Below, piece after piece: positions 46,801-58,799 of a DNA stretch of 64,000 nucleotides. Both the position numbers and the translations under genes were made by a program. The notes under the pieces were generated by a model. It made no database searches. It was not told the origin of the DNA and saw only the letters and a list, made by a program, of their open reading frames with translations. Position 1 is the stretch's first letter. Each line of letters opens with the position of its first letter. Source of the stretch: Polytrichum commune (Eukaryota > Streptophyta > Polytrichopsida > Polytrichales > Polytrichaceae); NCBI GenBank assembly GCA_950295325.1, contig OX485808.1:4278501-4342500 (forward strand). The letters are read 5' to 3'.

Positions 46801-48257
46801 GAACTAAACCATGACCAATGTCAAGTGATGTCCATAGTGGCCCTAAATTATCTTGCAAGCACTCCTTTCAGTAGAGCAGTAGAATGTGTATCCGTAAACA
46901 GCATGGACACGGCGATGCGAGCTGGAGGGAGTGTCAACCATCTGTTAACATGGAGAAACTCAAAGGACATTGAAAACCATAGTCTCTGGAACTCAATTAA
47001 GAGAATCTGGCAACAAGTCCACTACTCGTTTCCTGTGTCTAGTGTAACCATTGAGGAACTCATAGCTGGAGAAACATCAATCTATCCAATCTTTAGCAGA
47101 AGAGGACACCTGTACAAGGAAGTGGGAAACAAAAGTCTCAAGTGGTGTGAGCACGTGAGCAAGATGAGGCAAGAAAGTAGGTCATTCTTTTCATTAAGTA
47201 GCAACACTGTAAAAGGTACCTGGATGACTGGAATTCCTGAGTCAGGAAGAGGAGAGATCCCCGGAAGGGTTAAGATCAGGCGACCTGGTCAGATTGTAAG
47301 TTACTCAATGTCCAGAATATCTACAGATGAGAATGCATGGCGGCTAATGGTAGAACTTAAGCATAACCCAGTTTCTCCATTCTTGCCTGATTACACCCGT
47401 TATTGGATGAAAGTGCCGGAATCGGTGGCCTTAACACATTTCATATCAGAATCATGCTATCCACCCCCATTCCTAGAAATCCGAGAACCACATAACCCAT
47501 CTGGATGCAGTAGGCAAGAAGAGAGAGAAGGGTCGATTCTTCTGTTTTGCATTGGGGTTGAGGGTCACAAAGGGTAGTCAGGGATCTGTCATTCTGGAGT
47601 CAGACATTGTAGATGTAGAGTTCATTGAAATGCCCAGAGGACGACAGGTTGGTGGAAGTCCTGAAGAAATACAACCATGGATTTTGGAGGTGCCAGCACC
47701 ATTCTGTGAAAGAGCTGTTTCCCAGGTGGAGATCAAAAATGGAACTAAAACTATCTTGAAATTACACGAGGAATGGAAACAGGCAAGTCCCACTACTTTC
47801 TCTCTCTACAAATCTCTACAGTGTCAACTTTTCTGTCAGGTCTCTGCTTACAAGAGGATAGCAAATTGGATCAACCGATGAACTTAACGAATTTTCGTGT
47901 CATGCACCAGGAACCTATAGTTGTATACCAAAAAATCAAGGAAATGAGGACTTCAACCATAATGCAGAAGTCACAAGAACTGGCTAGATTGAAGGATCCA
48001 GAGGAAGATACGCAAGATACAGATACTATGAATGAAACATTGCAAGACAAATGCACCACTCCAACCTCTTCAGGTGAGTCTAAGCTATTGTATGTGTGCA
48101 ATACCTCTCATATATGACTTATGAATCCTACAACCTAGGCAAGCAAGTCCTCATATGACTCCCTACAATTTACAGTCTAACTATTGCAGAGAATGAATGG
48201 AGTACTGAGACTCTTTTGAGAAGCTCCACAACTTCCAGCCAATGGATACCTCAGTAA
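37830..48257 (+). CDS. CEP164-like: CEP164-like basal-body/centriole distal-appendage protein
   Basis: Well-supported exons: 37830-37902, 38891-39002, 39466-39549, 39861-39960, 40242-40428, 41891-42085, 42641-42916, 43212-43340, 43571-43666, 43809-44126, 44245-44274, 44339-45602, 45902 to about 47.2-47.5 kb, about 47511-47782, 47911-48073 and 48190-48257. Exons between 40428 and 41891 (about 40550, 40986, 41457) are probable but their ends are unsettled. Total is about 1,700 residues; human CEP164 has 1,460. Residues 1-25 read [25 protein letters not shown], then [28 protein letters not shown] and a WW domain ([21 protein letters not shown]-type, W59, W81, P84). This order matches the CEP164 N-terminus, which in animals recruits TTBK2 kinase for ciliogenesis. 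Charged coiled coil follows (residues coded at 42641-44126), then a long C-terminal region I do not recognise. The role in sperm flagellum assembly is inferred. The last third could be a separate gene, but phases join throughout. Confidence 0.87.
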
Positions 48258-49029
48258 TTCAGGACCAGGATGCACTACAAGCAACGCACATGAAGGATGA
48301 GAATTTCATCTTGTCGATAACCAATTAACATTATTCCCCCCACTCTTACCATGTATGGCGATCTTAACCAGCGTGATGTGCCCAAGGTAGATTTCTCCTT
48401 CCCCAGTCTACTGCACAAAATACTACATTCACGTAAATGGAATCTTTGTAGGATATCTCATATTTTGTATCTACAAAAGGCAATGTTTCATATAAGGTTG
48501 TCAACAGAAGACTGTAAAAATGCTAACAGGTTCCTGTGGACTGGTGCAGTAGAGCAGTTCCTCACAGCTAGTTATTGTGGGACTCAGAATATTGCTGAAG
48601 CAAAGTTTGGATGTAAAGGAATTTGCTACAGAAAGGTACAGACCCTTATAAACCCATCATCACATCTAGCAACTTAGATGTCAAGTTGTAGAATATTCCA
48701 AAGACGTCTACATATAGGTGCAAGAAATGGTGTTGGCAACAGAGGGTTCATTTAGCTCAACCAGTTTACAGAAACCCCAATGCATTCATGAGTAGAAAAC
48801 CTGACTCCAGTCACCATGTGCCGGTGAACAAAAGCACAGCAGCAGAAAAAAATTTACTCCAATTCCTGACAAACACATAGAAACCCAGTCTATGGCCACC
48901 TTTTCCACATTCTTACTTTGCAAGAGACCAAAGGAAAATCGGGGGCAAAACATACTTTGACCTGTGTGGGTGTGCCACCTCTGTTTGCGAGGTGGCAGTG
49001 AAACCTAGGATCTGTCTGAAATAGCTTTG
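48258..49029. other. Intergenic stretch between convergent genes
   Basis: About 770 bp separates the stop codons of the CEP164-like and CASTOR/POLLUX-like genes. It must contain both 3' untranslated regions. A 108-codon plus-strand ORF at 48351-48677 has no recognisable feature and is probably chance. Confidence 0.5.
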
Positions 49030-52000
49030 CTATTCGTCCTCTGCAAGCACAATGAAGACATCATTCTTAGACCATGCTCGCCTTGTGTGTTTGTCACGCG
49101 GATTAATTGAAGCACGCTCCATGTCCTCTGATCTATAGCCGATGACAATCTCCCGCCGTTGCCTTGCTCGAACCATAATCTCGTAGAAGCTGAGCTCCTC
49201 CTGATCTTCGAGGTAGATTTCCGCCAAGCGAATGTACATCTCATTTCCCTGGAGAGATCCACACATCAGCCTCCACCTCTGCCTCGCAACAAATAACGCC
49301 ACTGATAAATTCTACACACAAGTTTCCAGGCAACAGATTTGCCACTTGCTCGCGCATCAGATGCAGAATGGAAGTCACAGCCCCATGCTGCTCCGAGGAG
49401 GACCGCCAATCCTACCAGTCCACTTCCATAACGTTCCTCTTCAAAATCTGGTGAGCTTATCAGAAACTACACTAATTTATCTGATAAGGTGTGGGCCACA
49501 CTACTGTAGGGTGCTTGTCTGGTTCAACACTTCCATGAAGTGCCAAAGCTAATCCCCATGTTGGATTGAACACGGCCTTCACCAATATGGATACGACAAG
49601 TGGCAAGATTTGTCCAGAAGTTAATTATTGTGTCACACCGGACACCGCTCTTAGAATACATCGTTGACACACAAAAATGACCTTAAAACTTATTATCATG
49701 AGCTGCACTATTTTTCTGGTCACACCTTTTCTCACTAACATTTATTGGTGCAGACCACATATTTATCATCAATGTGGCTTATTTTGGATCAATGCTCTCA
49801 GAAATTGAAATTTACTTCAAATATCTGAAATAGTATGGCATTGAAATTGGTGTGGCATGTTAGATTAGAATGGTCTTCATCACTCGTCATGTAGCACCAA
49901 GTGCCATGTGAATCCCTCTCTAGCTGCCACCCAGTGATTCCAAGACAAATTTATGTGAGTGGATGATGTATAACGTGGGCCACACTACATCATATGTTTA
50001 CTGTAGTTCGTTCTACAACAATGTCCATTTAAAGAGTTCAAATATTAGTTTGACCCACAATAAATATGTGGCACATGACTCTAATGTCACATTAATTGAG
50101 ATACACTGCTATGTGCAATTAGGTTGCCTTCGCGAATAGGTTGCCTCTTTACCCATTCAAAATATTCAGTCAAAATCAGATTACAGAACCTCGATTATTC
50201 ATCCGTATAGAAACCATAGTAAGAAAAACATGTTTTATGTATTTTGTTACTGTGTTATAAATATTCAAAATAGTGTGGAATGTCTATATATTAATGTCGG
50301 GCAACCTAATTGCACATATCAGTGTAGTCAGTGTAGAGACTCCCGATCCCTCAGGAGGATGATCTTCAGGATATTAATATTTTCATGTGAACTTGTGAGG
50401 GTACCCACTGGTGACAACTTGCAGTAGAACGAAGAGGGTGGGATGATTATTGTCTTACCTCTTCGGCGAATAGCTCCACGAGAACTCGGTTGATCTGCTT
50501 ATCCTCTGCCACCATAGCAAGTGCCATGCTGACAAGCTCATTTGATAACACGTAGTCACTAATCTCGGAAACTGACACTAAGTGCTTCGTTCTAGAGTCT
50601 AAAATCTCACTAATTATGATCGACCGGTCAGATGCTTGCTGCATCCCTTGAATCCACGGGCTTCGAATAGAATCTGACCGGCGTGGTTGGACGGGTTTGG
50701 ATAAGTCCTTGTTGGACATGCGCCGTGACTGCAAAACAAGCACTTAGGGTTAGACTATGTTCAAATTCGGTCAAGTATGATAAGCTGCAAAATAAAATTA
50801 GCTGAAAAACTGACAAAGGGTGACAAGCTGCCCACAAAACAGCATGTATCCATGAGCGTCTGGGGGAGGTACACTAAGTCAAACTCAAGATTGGGCCCAA
50901 ACTCGTGAATCCTCTCTTCTTGATCCAAAACTCCTCTTTGAGTTTTTTGGAAAAATTAACAAAGGGAATATAGAATTGGGATGTGAAGAAGAAACCCCTG
51001 AAACTCATGGTATCAACCTTCTTTTGCTACTTTTTGGATAACTTTTCTGTATTTATCACATCAAACTGCAAAACTGAAACAATGCCTGACTCAACATTAA
51101 ACGATTGCCATTTTCACTTTGAGATGTAGTATCAGTATGTACCTGAATGTCACGAATAAGTAACAGTGTGGCAAGTGAGCGAGAGTCTGCTTTCACAACC
51201 GAATCCTCCAGTGACTCATCTGCTAGAATGAGTATCTGTGATAACCACAACACATCCATACCTCATTAGAAGCTAGCTTCTAGAGAACTAACTGCTATCT
51301 ATGAAATCATCAACTAGAGCTTGAGTTACCCTTGAATGCCAGCCATTTTTGAAGGATTGGAAAACTGGATGCAAATGCAAAACCAAACCACATGCTGGAA
51401 GGGTTGGAAGACTGTTGGTATTTCACACTTACTGAACTGAAAGTTTCCAATGGGAGAAGTTCAAGGTGGCGACGGATATTGGCATTTCCTTCCCGATGTA
51501 TCAGCACAATGTTCTTCAATTTGTGATCTGCCAAATCACCCTCACTCAGTTTTTTCTCCCGTACTGCTTCGGGCACTTCACAAAACATCCACAGCTCCGA
51601 ACCTGGCGCCAGAAACGCATCCAAGACCTGTGCAGATCACCAGAATCAACAAGATTGTAAGCTCTTTTAAACACACTTTGCAAAGTGATCCAATAATTTA
51701 AAGAATATATAAGACAACCCTTCAGTCGTTAGCAGCAAATTGTTACTGATTTTGAATAGAAGCTCTTCAGAGCAAAAGAAAAGTACCAGAATCATGTCAT
51801 CAATATCGCGGCGCCAACCACAAAAGAGTATCTTCTCTGGAGTTTTCGGAATTGTAGGGGTCTCCGGAAGAGTTCCTATCCTCACCTGCATTGTGCATTG
51901 GCAGGTGCAATTACTCATGCAGCCTGCTGGAAGACTACAAACTACACACACAACATGCGGATCATCGATCCAGCTCTCTTCACAAGACTTTTGCTAAAAT

Positions 52001-55000
52001 CTGTAATTTAGTTATCCAAACACCAAGTAGCAGCAACAATTTTGAGAGGCACAAAAGGAATCATAATCATTTTCTGCAACGATTAATTATAGAGAAAGCT
52101 CATAAAGCCTGCAGACGCTAGATTTGCATGCAGGGAGAGTTCTCAGGGTTAGATCAAAAGTTTTAAAAATCTGTTGTATAAAGGTCAGATGTTGCAAGCT
52201 TTGAAGTTTGTATTGAAATTCCTCTTCACGTTACTGTGGGAATGAAGACAAACACATACCTCTGCAGGACTAGATGAGGTGTAAGAATCCTCGTCTTCAG
52301 CAACCACGAGCAGTTCATCATCTTCTTGCAGAACATAATCATCTTTGGGATTGAGTACCATTCCTCCCTTTGCAACCTTGACTCCACAGGGTATGGCATC
52401 TGGAAAACTGATTAGCACTTCCGCAAATGTTTTACCATCCAGCTCTGGCCATCTCTTCAAATAGAACTCTGCATTCTCAAAGCCCAAAATATCCTCCCAT
52501 ATCTGTCCAGCCCACAAAACCCATGGACAAGAAGATTCTTCAGATAGTAGGTGTTGTTTATGGTATTGGATCCTAAGTATTTATGGATTTATGCTTCACT
52601 TATTGGGACAATGTATGCTGGCAGTCATTTAATATATTTTAGGTACTAATCTAGTGTCCAATGAACAAATAGAAATTGCTTTTAACTCAAAACTTTGGAA
52701 ATGAACTATGACTTTTTTTGGAAACATGCACAAAGTGGGAGGTAGAAGGAAAGCGGGCTAGACCTGAGCAAGACCCGGTTGCCGTGCACACTGAATCATC
52801 AAACGGCCAATCACATCATGTGCCACTACTGTTTCAACAAGATCCCCACCAACCAGCTTAACTAGAGGCTCGTTGTCAAGATCACTGATCTCTACAACAA
52901 CATGTCCATCAAGCCCTTCCTTCACTCCGGTTAGACTCAACACAACTCTCAAGGCACGTGCATCACTCTGCGACAGGCAACCACCAGTCAGATGTGCAAG
53001 TCCCCTCCTTTTCCAGGATATTTCGTGAAGAAGTAAGGCCAGATAGCATACATGCAACTAGAAGAATCTGTCCTACTTATAAAGTATCTGCACCATAAGG
53101 CAATATTTAAAACCACACGAAGACAGCAATAATCTCAAATAGCTGTATGTACAGTCAACTGCTAATGAGTAATGGCTGAGTTTGTACGCGCCTTGTGTAC
53201 CTGATCAGCATTCTCAACCTCTGCAAGCACTATGATGGAGCGAGCTTTTGATACAGAAACCTGATTCATGCCAACATCTCACAAAAGTCACATACTCTCA
53301 AACTGAACTTACCTTTTATCTACCCATATAATTTAGAATTTCAGCCTCTATTGTGGATTCTTGGAAAACTGATACAGCAGAAGAAACGTATATTCCAGTC
53401 ACACTCAAATCATGCTGCTCAGCACAGCCAATATCACACAACTGTTCCTGCGACTCACCTTCTTTAAGTCCGCCAAGATGAGGGGGCTGCCACTCCGACA
53501 GATCACTGAGGTCCCCATAAAATCAAACTCAAGTTTTGCAATGTCCAATTCCATTTGCTCCTTATCACGCTCTGCCAATACTACAACCACACTGCCACCT
53601 ACACTTTGATGGGCTATAGACAACTGCTTAAGTAGTGACCCCTGCACACACATATAATACAAGCCACAGAAGCAGCATATTAGAATTCCATGGCATAAGA
53701 TGCTCTTCGAATAATCAACAGCAACTTGGATCAAATTATTGAAGTAGGTAACTTTAACTCCATCTTGTCATAGAAAGATATCCAAACAAGATGACCAGCC
53801 AATGCTCACAAGAGTGCATTTATCAATGTGCCACACACTATTAAGAGAAATTGAGCTGTAGTACCAGTTTATCACTCCAACCGAGGATGAGAATGTGATT
53901 TCTCTCAATCACTTCACTTTTTCCTTTTCGCAGTGAATCCACCTTCTCAGAAATAGCATCCGAGACCAAACCAAGCATGAGTGCAAATATGAGCATGCCT
54001 CCAAAACTAATGAAGACTGCAACTAATCTGGGCCCCAGACCATTACTGTCAGCATGATTTCCAGCATCTGCAATATACGTCCATGCACGCCACAATGCCT
54101 CTGGAAAGCTCTCCCCGCTCACACCATAAAGTGCTACTCCTCCAACCGCAATGAGCAAAATTGTTGCAACTAATAGGGCTAAAGGTTTCACAAATGTGTG
54201 GTTTGAAAAGAGAACATCCACCTGGTAAGCTACCCGCTTACTCAAAAGAACCTCCTCATCACGGGAGAGGTGATTGACTACGGGGCGCTTAAACGATGTA
54301 CTCCTACTTAGCTTATGCATCTCATCGATGTACTTAACACAAAAGAAGGGAGTCATGAGGATGACGACTGCTATGAAGAGAGCAAACCTGCGCATGCTCC
54401 TTGAGTAGGCTTGTGATTCATAATCTATCAAGTCACTGTCTCTATCCTCTAGTGTCTTAATTAATTGGTTCAGTTTTCCTCCTGGGCAATCTCTCTGATC
54501 ATTTCCTAGATTCCTCAATGCATTTTTATGGCTCCGCAATTCTATCTGCAGAAACAAGTTGAGGCATTTCAGTCTGGCATTTAGCAATGCACACAAACCA
54601 AACATGTAGCAGAACAAACTATGAAGCAATATCCATGCCCAACAACCAAGGACATGATTTTACAACAGAAAAATTAAATAATATAGTCAAATTCTATCTC
54701 TCTCCCCATGCCATGGTGTGTTAATAAATCATGAACAGGATTAATGTGGGAAAAAGGTCAGGCCTCAACTTTTCTTGACTTCTTCATTGAGTTATCATAC
54801 CTCCAAAAGTCGGACCTGGTCATGCATAAGGTACGCATATCGTCCTAATACAATAGATAGCACAAGCAACTGCATTCACAGACAATGGCCCTCAATGTAG
54901 TCAGTAGAGACAATAATTATTGCGGGTGACAAAACAATCAGTTAACCTAAACAAAATGTGACTTGAAAGAACAAATTTCCTTTTACCACTTGAATTCAAT

Positions 55001-55984
55001 TGACTTGCACTACTACAATGCTCATAGAAGTCCCAGCAGCACCTTTTAGTCTCAACTTCAGAGTCACTTACAATAATAAATGCAAAAGAGATGCAGTATC
55101 TGGGCTTAAAACCAAATTGCAGCATCGATGATTTTGGAAGGGATTGCAGAGAAGGCCTTGGGGTTCGCTGTTTGGAAGTTGAGGCACCCCTAGGAGTTCT
55201 ATTTGCCGGTAACCATCTGTTCAGATCCTTTGCAATGTCCGTTTGACACATGTTAATTGCATCCTTGGTTAAATCCAAGCAAACTCCATTGGCACGACGC
55301 TTTCTGAAATTTGCTCCAGTCTTGCGATTTTTAACTCCAGCCCCTTTGGACTCTGTCAGGATGGAACTGGAGCTAGGTGCTGCAGACATGACAATTTTTA
55401 AATACAAAATTTTGGTTGCTTTGAACAAAATCTCAGCTCAAGAGAAATCAAAATCGTGGGATTTAAAGAGGCGGTACAGAACCTGCAGATATGGAGCCCC
55501 CAGAGGTGCTGATCGGTGCACTCTTGGAGATAGATCCTGTTCTAGACCCTGGGCCAAATGACTGACAGCTCTGGTCCCCTTTCTCCCTGCAATTCTTTTC
55601 CAATGTTGCCATAGGCCTCTCATCAGTTTCGTTGTTCCTTATTGTAGGTCTTGACAGCAGTTCACCAGTAGTCACAGATATCTTCGAAGAAGAACAAGGG
55701 TCGACTGCAACAAAATCGTCAAATATGTTGGAGGGTGCAAGTCCGCTAGTCCTTCGGCTCTCTTCAACAACTTTGCATGCAAGGTCGGCTTTCGGTGAAC
55801 TGCTCCTGGAACAACCACTCCCCGCACAAACCTCCTCCGCATCCTTTGGCCTTACATGCAGTATTGTGGACCAACTCTTCACTTTCTCCACTTCCTTCTC
55901 TCTACAACATGCGCCAGATATCGTGTTTTCCCTTCCATCGAGTCTCGCACTCCGGTTTGTGCCTCCTCGTACTACTTCCGTCAT
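49030..55984 (-). CDS. CASTOR/POLLUX-like: CASTOR/POLLUX (DMI1)-type nuclear-envelope ion channel
   Basis: Thirteen exons join in frame: 55984-55483, 55379-55072, 54869-54801, 54545-53865, 53641-53459, 53260-53201, 52967-52764, 52502-52260, 51885-51787, 51627-51433, 51235-51143, 50728-50459 and 49248-49030, giving 1,041 residues. A TAG lies directly before the ATG. The first ~250 residues are polar. Hydrophobic spans lie near 258-283 (across exons 2 and 3), 347-366, 414-436 and 467-486. The pore filter ADAGNHAD is at 452-459, then GMLIFALMLGLVSDAISEKV. RCK-type regulatory domains follow (RNHILILGWSDKL; KLEFDFMGTSVICRSGSPL; SDARALRVVLSLTGVKEGL; PEKILFCGWRRDIDDMIL; ISDYVLSNELVSMALAMVAE). The protein ends WSKNDVFIVLAEDE. 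In flowering plants these cation channels act at the nuclear envelope in symbiotic calcium spiking. Alanine in the filter matches CASTOR-type proteins; a CASTOR/POLLUX split cannot be assumed outside seed plants. Confidence 0.96.
50104..50324. mobile_element. Mariner/Stowaway-like MITE in a channel-gene intron
   Basis: The element begins CACTGCTATGTGCAATTAGG and ends in the inverted form CCTAATTGCACATATCAGTG. Arms are about 25 bp with one mismatch, and it is flanked by TA on both sides (50102-50103 and 50325-50326). It is 221 bp with no ORF of note. It lies in the last intron of the CASTOR/POLLUX-like gene (50458-49249). TA flanks and a CACTG terminus suggest a Tc1/mariner-type non-autonomous element; the class is inferred from ends only. 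Confidence 0.65.
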
Positions 55985-57239
55985 CTATCCCATGAGACTC
56001 GACAGCACAGCTCCATGTAGCAGTCAGGTCAGAGAAGCTCTTAAACCTTCTGAGCTTTAGGTTATCAATTTGAGCAATACAATAAACTGCCCTTGTCCTC
56101 AAGTTTGCCGACACGTCGTCATTCGGCTCATCAGCAATCCGCATTGTCTGAAGATTCCCAACCATCCAATAACAGCACTTAGAACCGGCTTAAAGTTCAG
56201 CAAGATGTGCTCTTGGTGCGTGCCTCAGAGGCTCAAATTCACATACCTAACCTGTGCCCTAACTCCAATAATCAAGGTAAGATAGATCATCCAGAAGATC
56301 GCCCGCAATTATCAGGACAGTGAGCGAAACAGAGACAGGCAGAGAAGTTATCTTGGCGGTAATAACTAAGGTTACCAGCGCCATGTCGATAGACCAAAAG
56401 CATTGGTCAGCTTTGTTCATTTTGGATACCTAAGGTGCTTAAGTACCACTGGTCAATGGCCACAAACACTTCGAAATAGTCTCACATAGAAGAATGAAAC
56501 CATATTAAAACCGCGAAACACAAGAAATGTCTTCAAAAGGTCTTGGAGTTATCACGGGCGTAGACTTGAGACCTCATTTTACAAGTCAGGTCGCTACCCA
56601 AAGAAAACGTCCATGTTACGGTGCCGATGACTAAACCATATCCAATTGCCAGCCACAAAACTCGTGGCAGTCCATATTTGTTCGACTGAGCTTCCGCCTT
56701 AGTCTTACTTAGTCTTAGCTAACGAAAAGAACATGGAGAACGAATAACAGATACCTAGAGCCAAATACTGCAGCACGTGCGTAACTCGCTTCATAACACC
56801 GTTCAAGGGGATCAACCAATGGCGCATCTTTCTAGAAAACCAACTACCGTAAGAGATTTGAGCTGGCTAGGCCATTGGGAAAACCATAGCCTAGTGAAGT
56901 CCAGGAAAACAAGTCAATGGCTCCAGTTCAACATTTCCTAACGATTTAAAGAAATGCAAGAGTATGCTTCGCCTGAACTCCATAACAAGCACTCGGACGC
57001 CTTAACTTCAGATCGCATTTACAAAATGTTTGTAGCTAGAGCACGATGAGGTGAGAAACACAGAGCGATTCGTGTCAGAAGGATGCATTGGCTACCGATT
57101 CACAAGCTGCTTCTCGAATTGACCAGGACTTAGAAACGACCTCGATCTCTTCACGGACACGGTGTGATGAAAACTGAAACAATCGAAGGAAGCGAAAACA
57201 CAGACCGCAGCTCGCCAGGCTCCAACGCAGAATTTTCCC
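55985..57239. other. Upstream region of the channel gene
   Basis: This is the presumed promoter and 5' untranslated region of the minus-strand channel gene. There is no open reading frame with recognisable features and no repeat structure until about 57.2 kb. Confidence 0.45.
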
Positions 57240-58545
57240 TGTAGTCTACTCGCACTCCAGAACGGCAAACCTCTCACACTGGACAGATCACTCTAGAACT
57301 CTCCCTACGGTCAGGATTGTAAGTGAGACTAGTCTCTCGCTCAGCAACAAGACATCGGAGCAGCAAACACAAAACCACTCCCCAAGGATAGAAAATGCCT
57401 GCACACTTCACTCACGGACAGTGGGTAGAATCTCTCAGAGGATAGAACCGCTCCAGAAATAGGGAATGAGATTGTGATTGGATTGCATCCGCTCTCACTT
57501 AGCAAAATAGACTTGGGAGCGAGAGAACACAAACACGAAGCGCACGGGCACCTCGTCACCTCGTTACCTCACCACCGCTCCCGCGCGTGCGTCCAAATCT
57601 GTGGAAATGCTGTCATTCGGTCATCGCAACCAGAGAGGAGTTGAAGCGAAAGCAGGAATACCGATGAATTGGTGCAGCTAGCCGCAATAGTGAATTTTCG
57701 ATCTCCCTAAAGATGAAAAATGCCTGCACACTATACTCACGGACGGACGGCAGATAATACCTCTCACAAAGTCCAGAAGCACTCCAGAAGTAGAACTACT
57801 AAGATTGCGATTGGATTGCTTATCGGCTCTCACTGAGAGACCAACAGACGTCGGAGAGGACATAGACTACTCGACGTGAGTCCGCCCGCGCAGGTACCTA
57901 AATCTGTGGGAACGCTGGCATCGCCAGTTTTCGCGATACAGAGAGATGTCCAATAGGTGCAGCAAGCCGCAATCGTGAATATCCTCAAAGATAGAAAAAA
58001 CCCGCACACTTCACTCGCGGACGGCAGACAGTAACCTCCTCTCACAAACTTGGCCAGAAGCACTTATAAAGAAAAAGGACTGATAAGTTGCGATTGGATT
58101 GCTTATCGGCTCTCACTTAGCAGCACCGGAAACAGACGTCGGAGCGGACACAGATGCCTCGACTTGACCTCGCCGGCGCAGGCATGCAAATCTGCGGAGA
58201 CGAAGCTGCCATTCATCCCGTCGATTCAAGCGACACCCGGAATAAGTGAGTTTCCCTAAAGATAGAAAATGCCTGCACTCCTCACTCACGGACGGCAGCA
58301 GATAGGACCTCTCCTCTCTCACAAAGGCCAGAAGCACTCCAGAAGTAGGATCAATGTTGCGATTGGATTGCTTATCAGCTTTCACTTACCTAGCCACAAA
58401 CAAACGTCCGAGCGGACACAGACACCGGCTCGACGTGACCTCGCCCGCGCAGGCTGCATCCAAATCTGTGAAGCTGTCATTCATCCTGTCTTCGCCAGTT
58501 TCAATTGCAACGCATGAACAGAAGCGAAAGAGGAGTCGATTGAAG
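57240..58545. repeat. Tandem array, about 270-330 bp unit, four copies plus a decayed fifth
   Basis: The block 'tgcgattggattgctt', or 'tgtgattggattgcat' in the oldest full copy, recurs near 57473, 57805, 58088 and 58357. Each copy also carries 'agata(g)aaaatgcctgcaca', 'ctcacggacgg', 'cctctcacaaa' and 'cagacgtcggag(c/a)ggaca'-like blocks in the same order. The first ~150 bp (57240-57380) is a more decayed partial copy. The minus strand has short ORFs in several copies with the shared peptide SVSE(E/V)CRHFLSLG, which I regard as a by-product of the repeat. G+C is higher than in flanking DNA. Confidence 0.88.
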
Positions 58546-58567
58546 CGAAACTCAAAATAATAAGTTA

Positions 58568-58790
58568 ATGAATTGGTGCAGCTACCTGGCTAGCTATGAT
58601 GCTCCTGCAGGCAGGGCAGGGCGAGAGCAGGGTAGGGCGCAGGCGGAGGAGAAGCTACTTATGAACTTAGCTGCCATCGCTCAGTCCAAACGGAAATGGA
58701 ACTGGCCTGCCATCATCCTGCCCTGGGATCCCGAGCAGAGCAGGGGAGCACCAGCAGCAGCAGGGACGGCGACGACGAAGACGAAGGTAA
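58568..58790 (+). other. Possible first exon, G+C-rich
   Basis: An ORF starting MNWCSYLASYDAPAGRAG runs to a good donor site (GACGAAG|gtaagt at about 58790). It directly follows the tandem array and has a G+C content like an expressed 5' exon. No downstream exon could be recognised in the AT-rich DNA that follows and the peptide matches nothing I know. It may be untranslated leader or chance. Confidence 0.2.
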
Positions 58791-58799
58791 GTTAGGTAC

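Noticed and set aside
48351-48677. 108-codon plus-strand ORF after the CEP164-like stop
   Set aside because: It falls in the convergent 3' region, has no recognisable motif and no in-phase splice link to the gene.
57341-58385. Family of small minus-strand ORFs sharing SVSEECRHFLSLG-like peptide
   Set aside because: They occur only because the underlying DNA is a tandem array. Frames break differently in each copy and there is no independent coding evidence.
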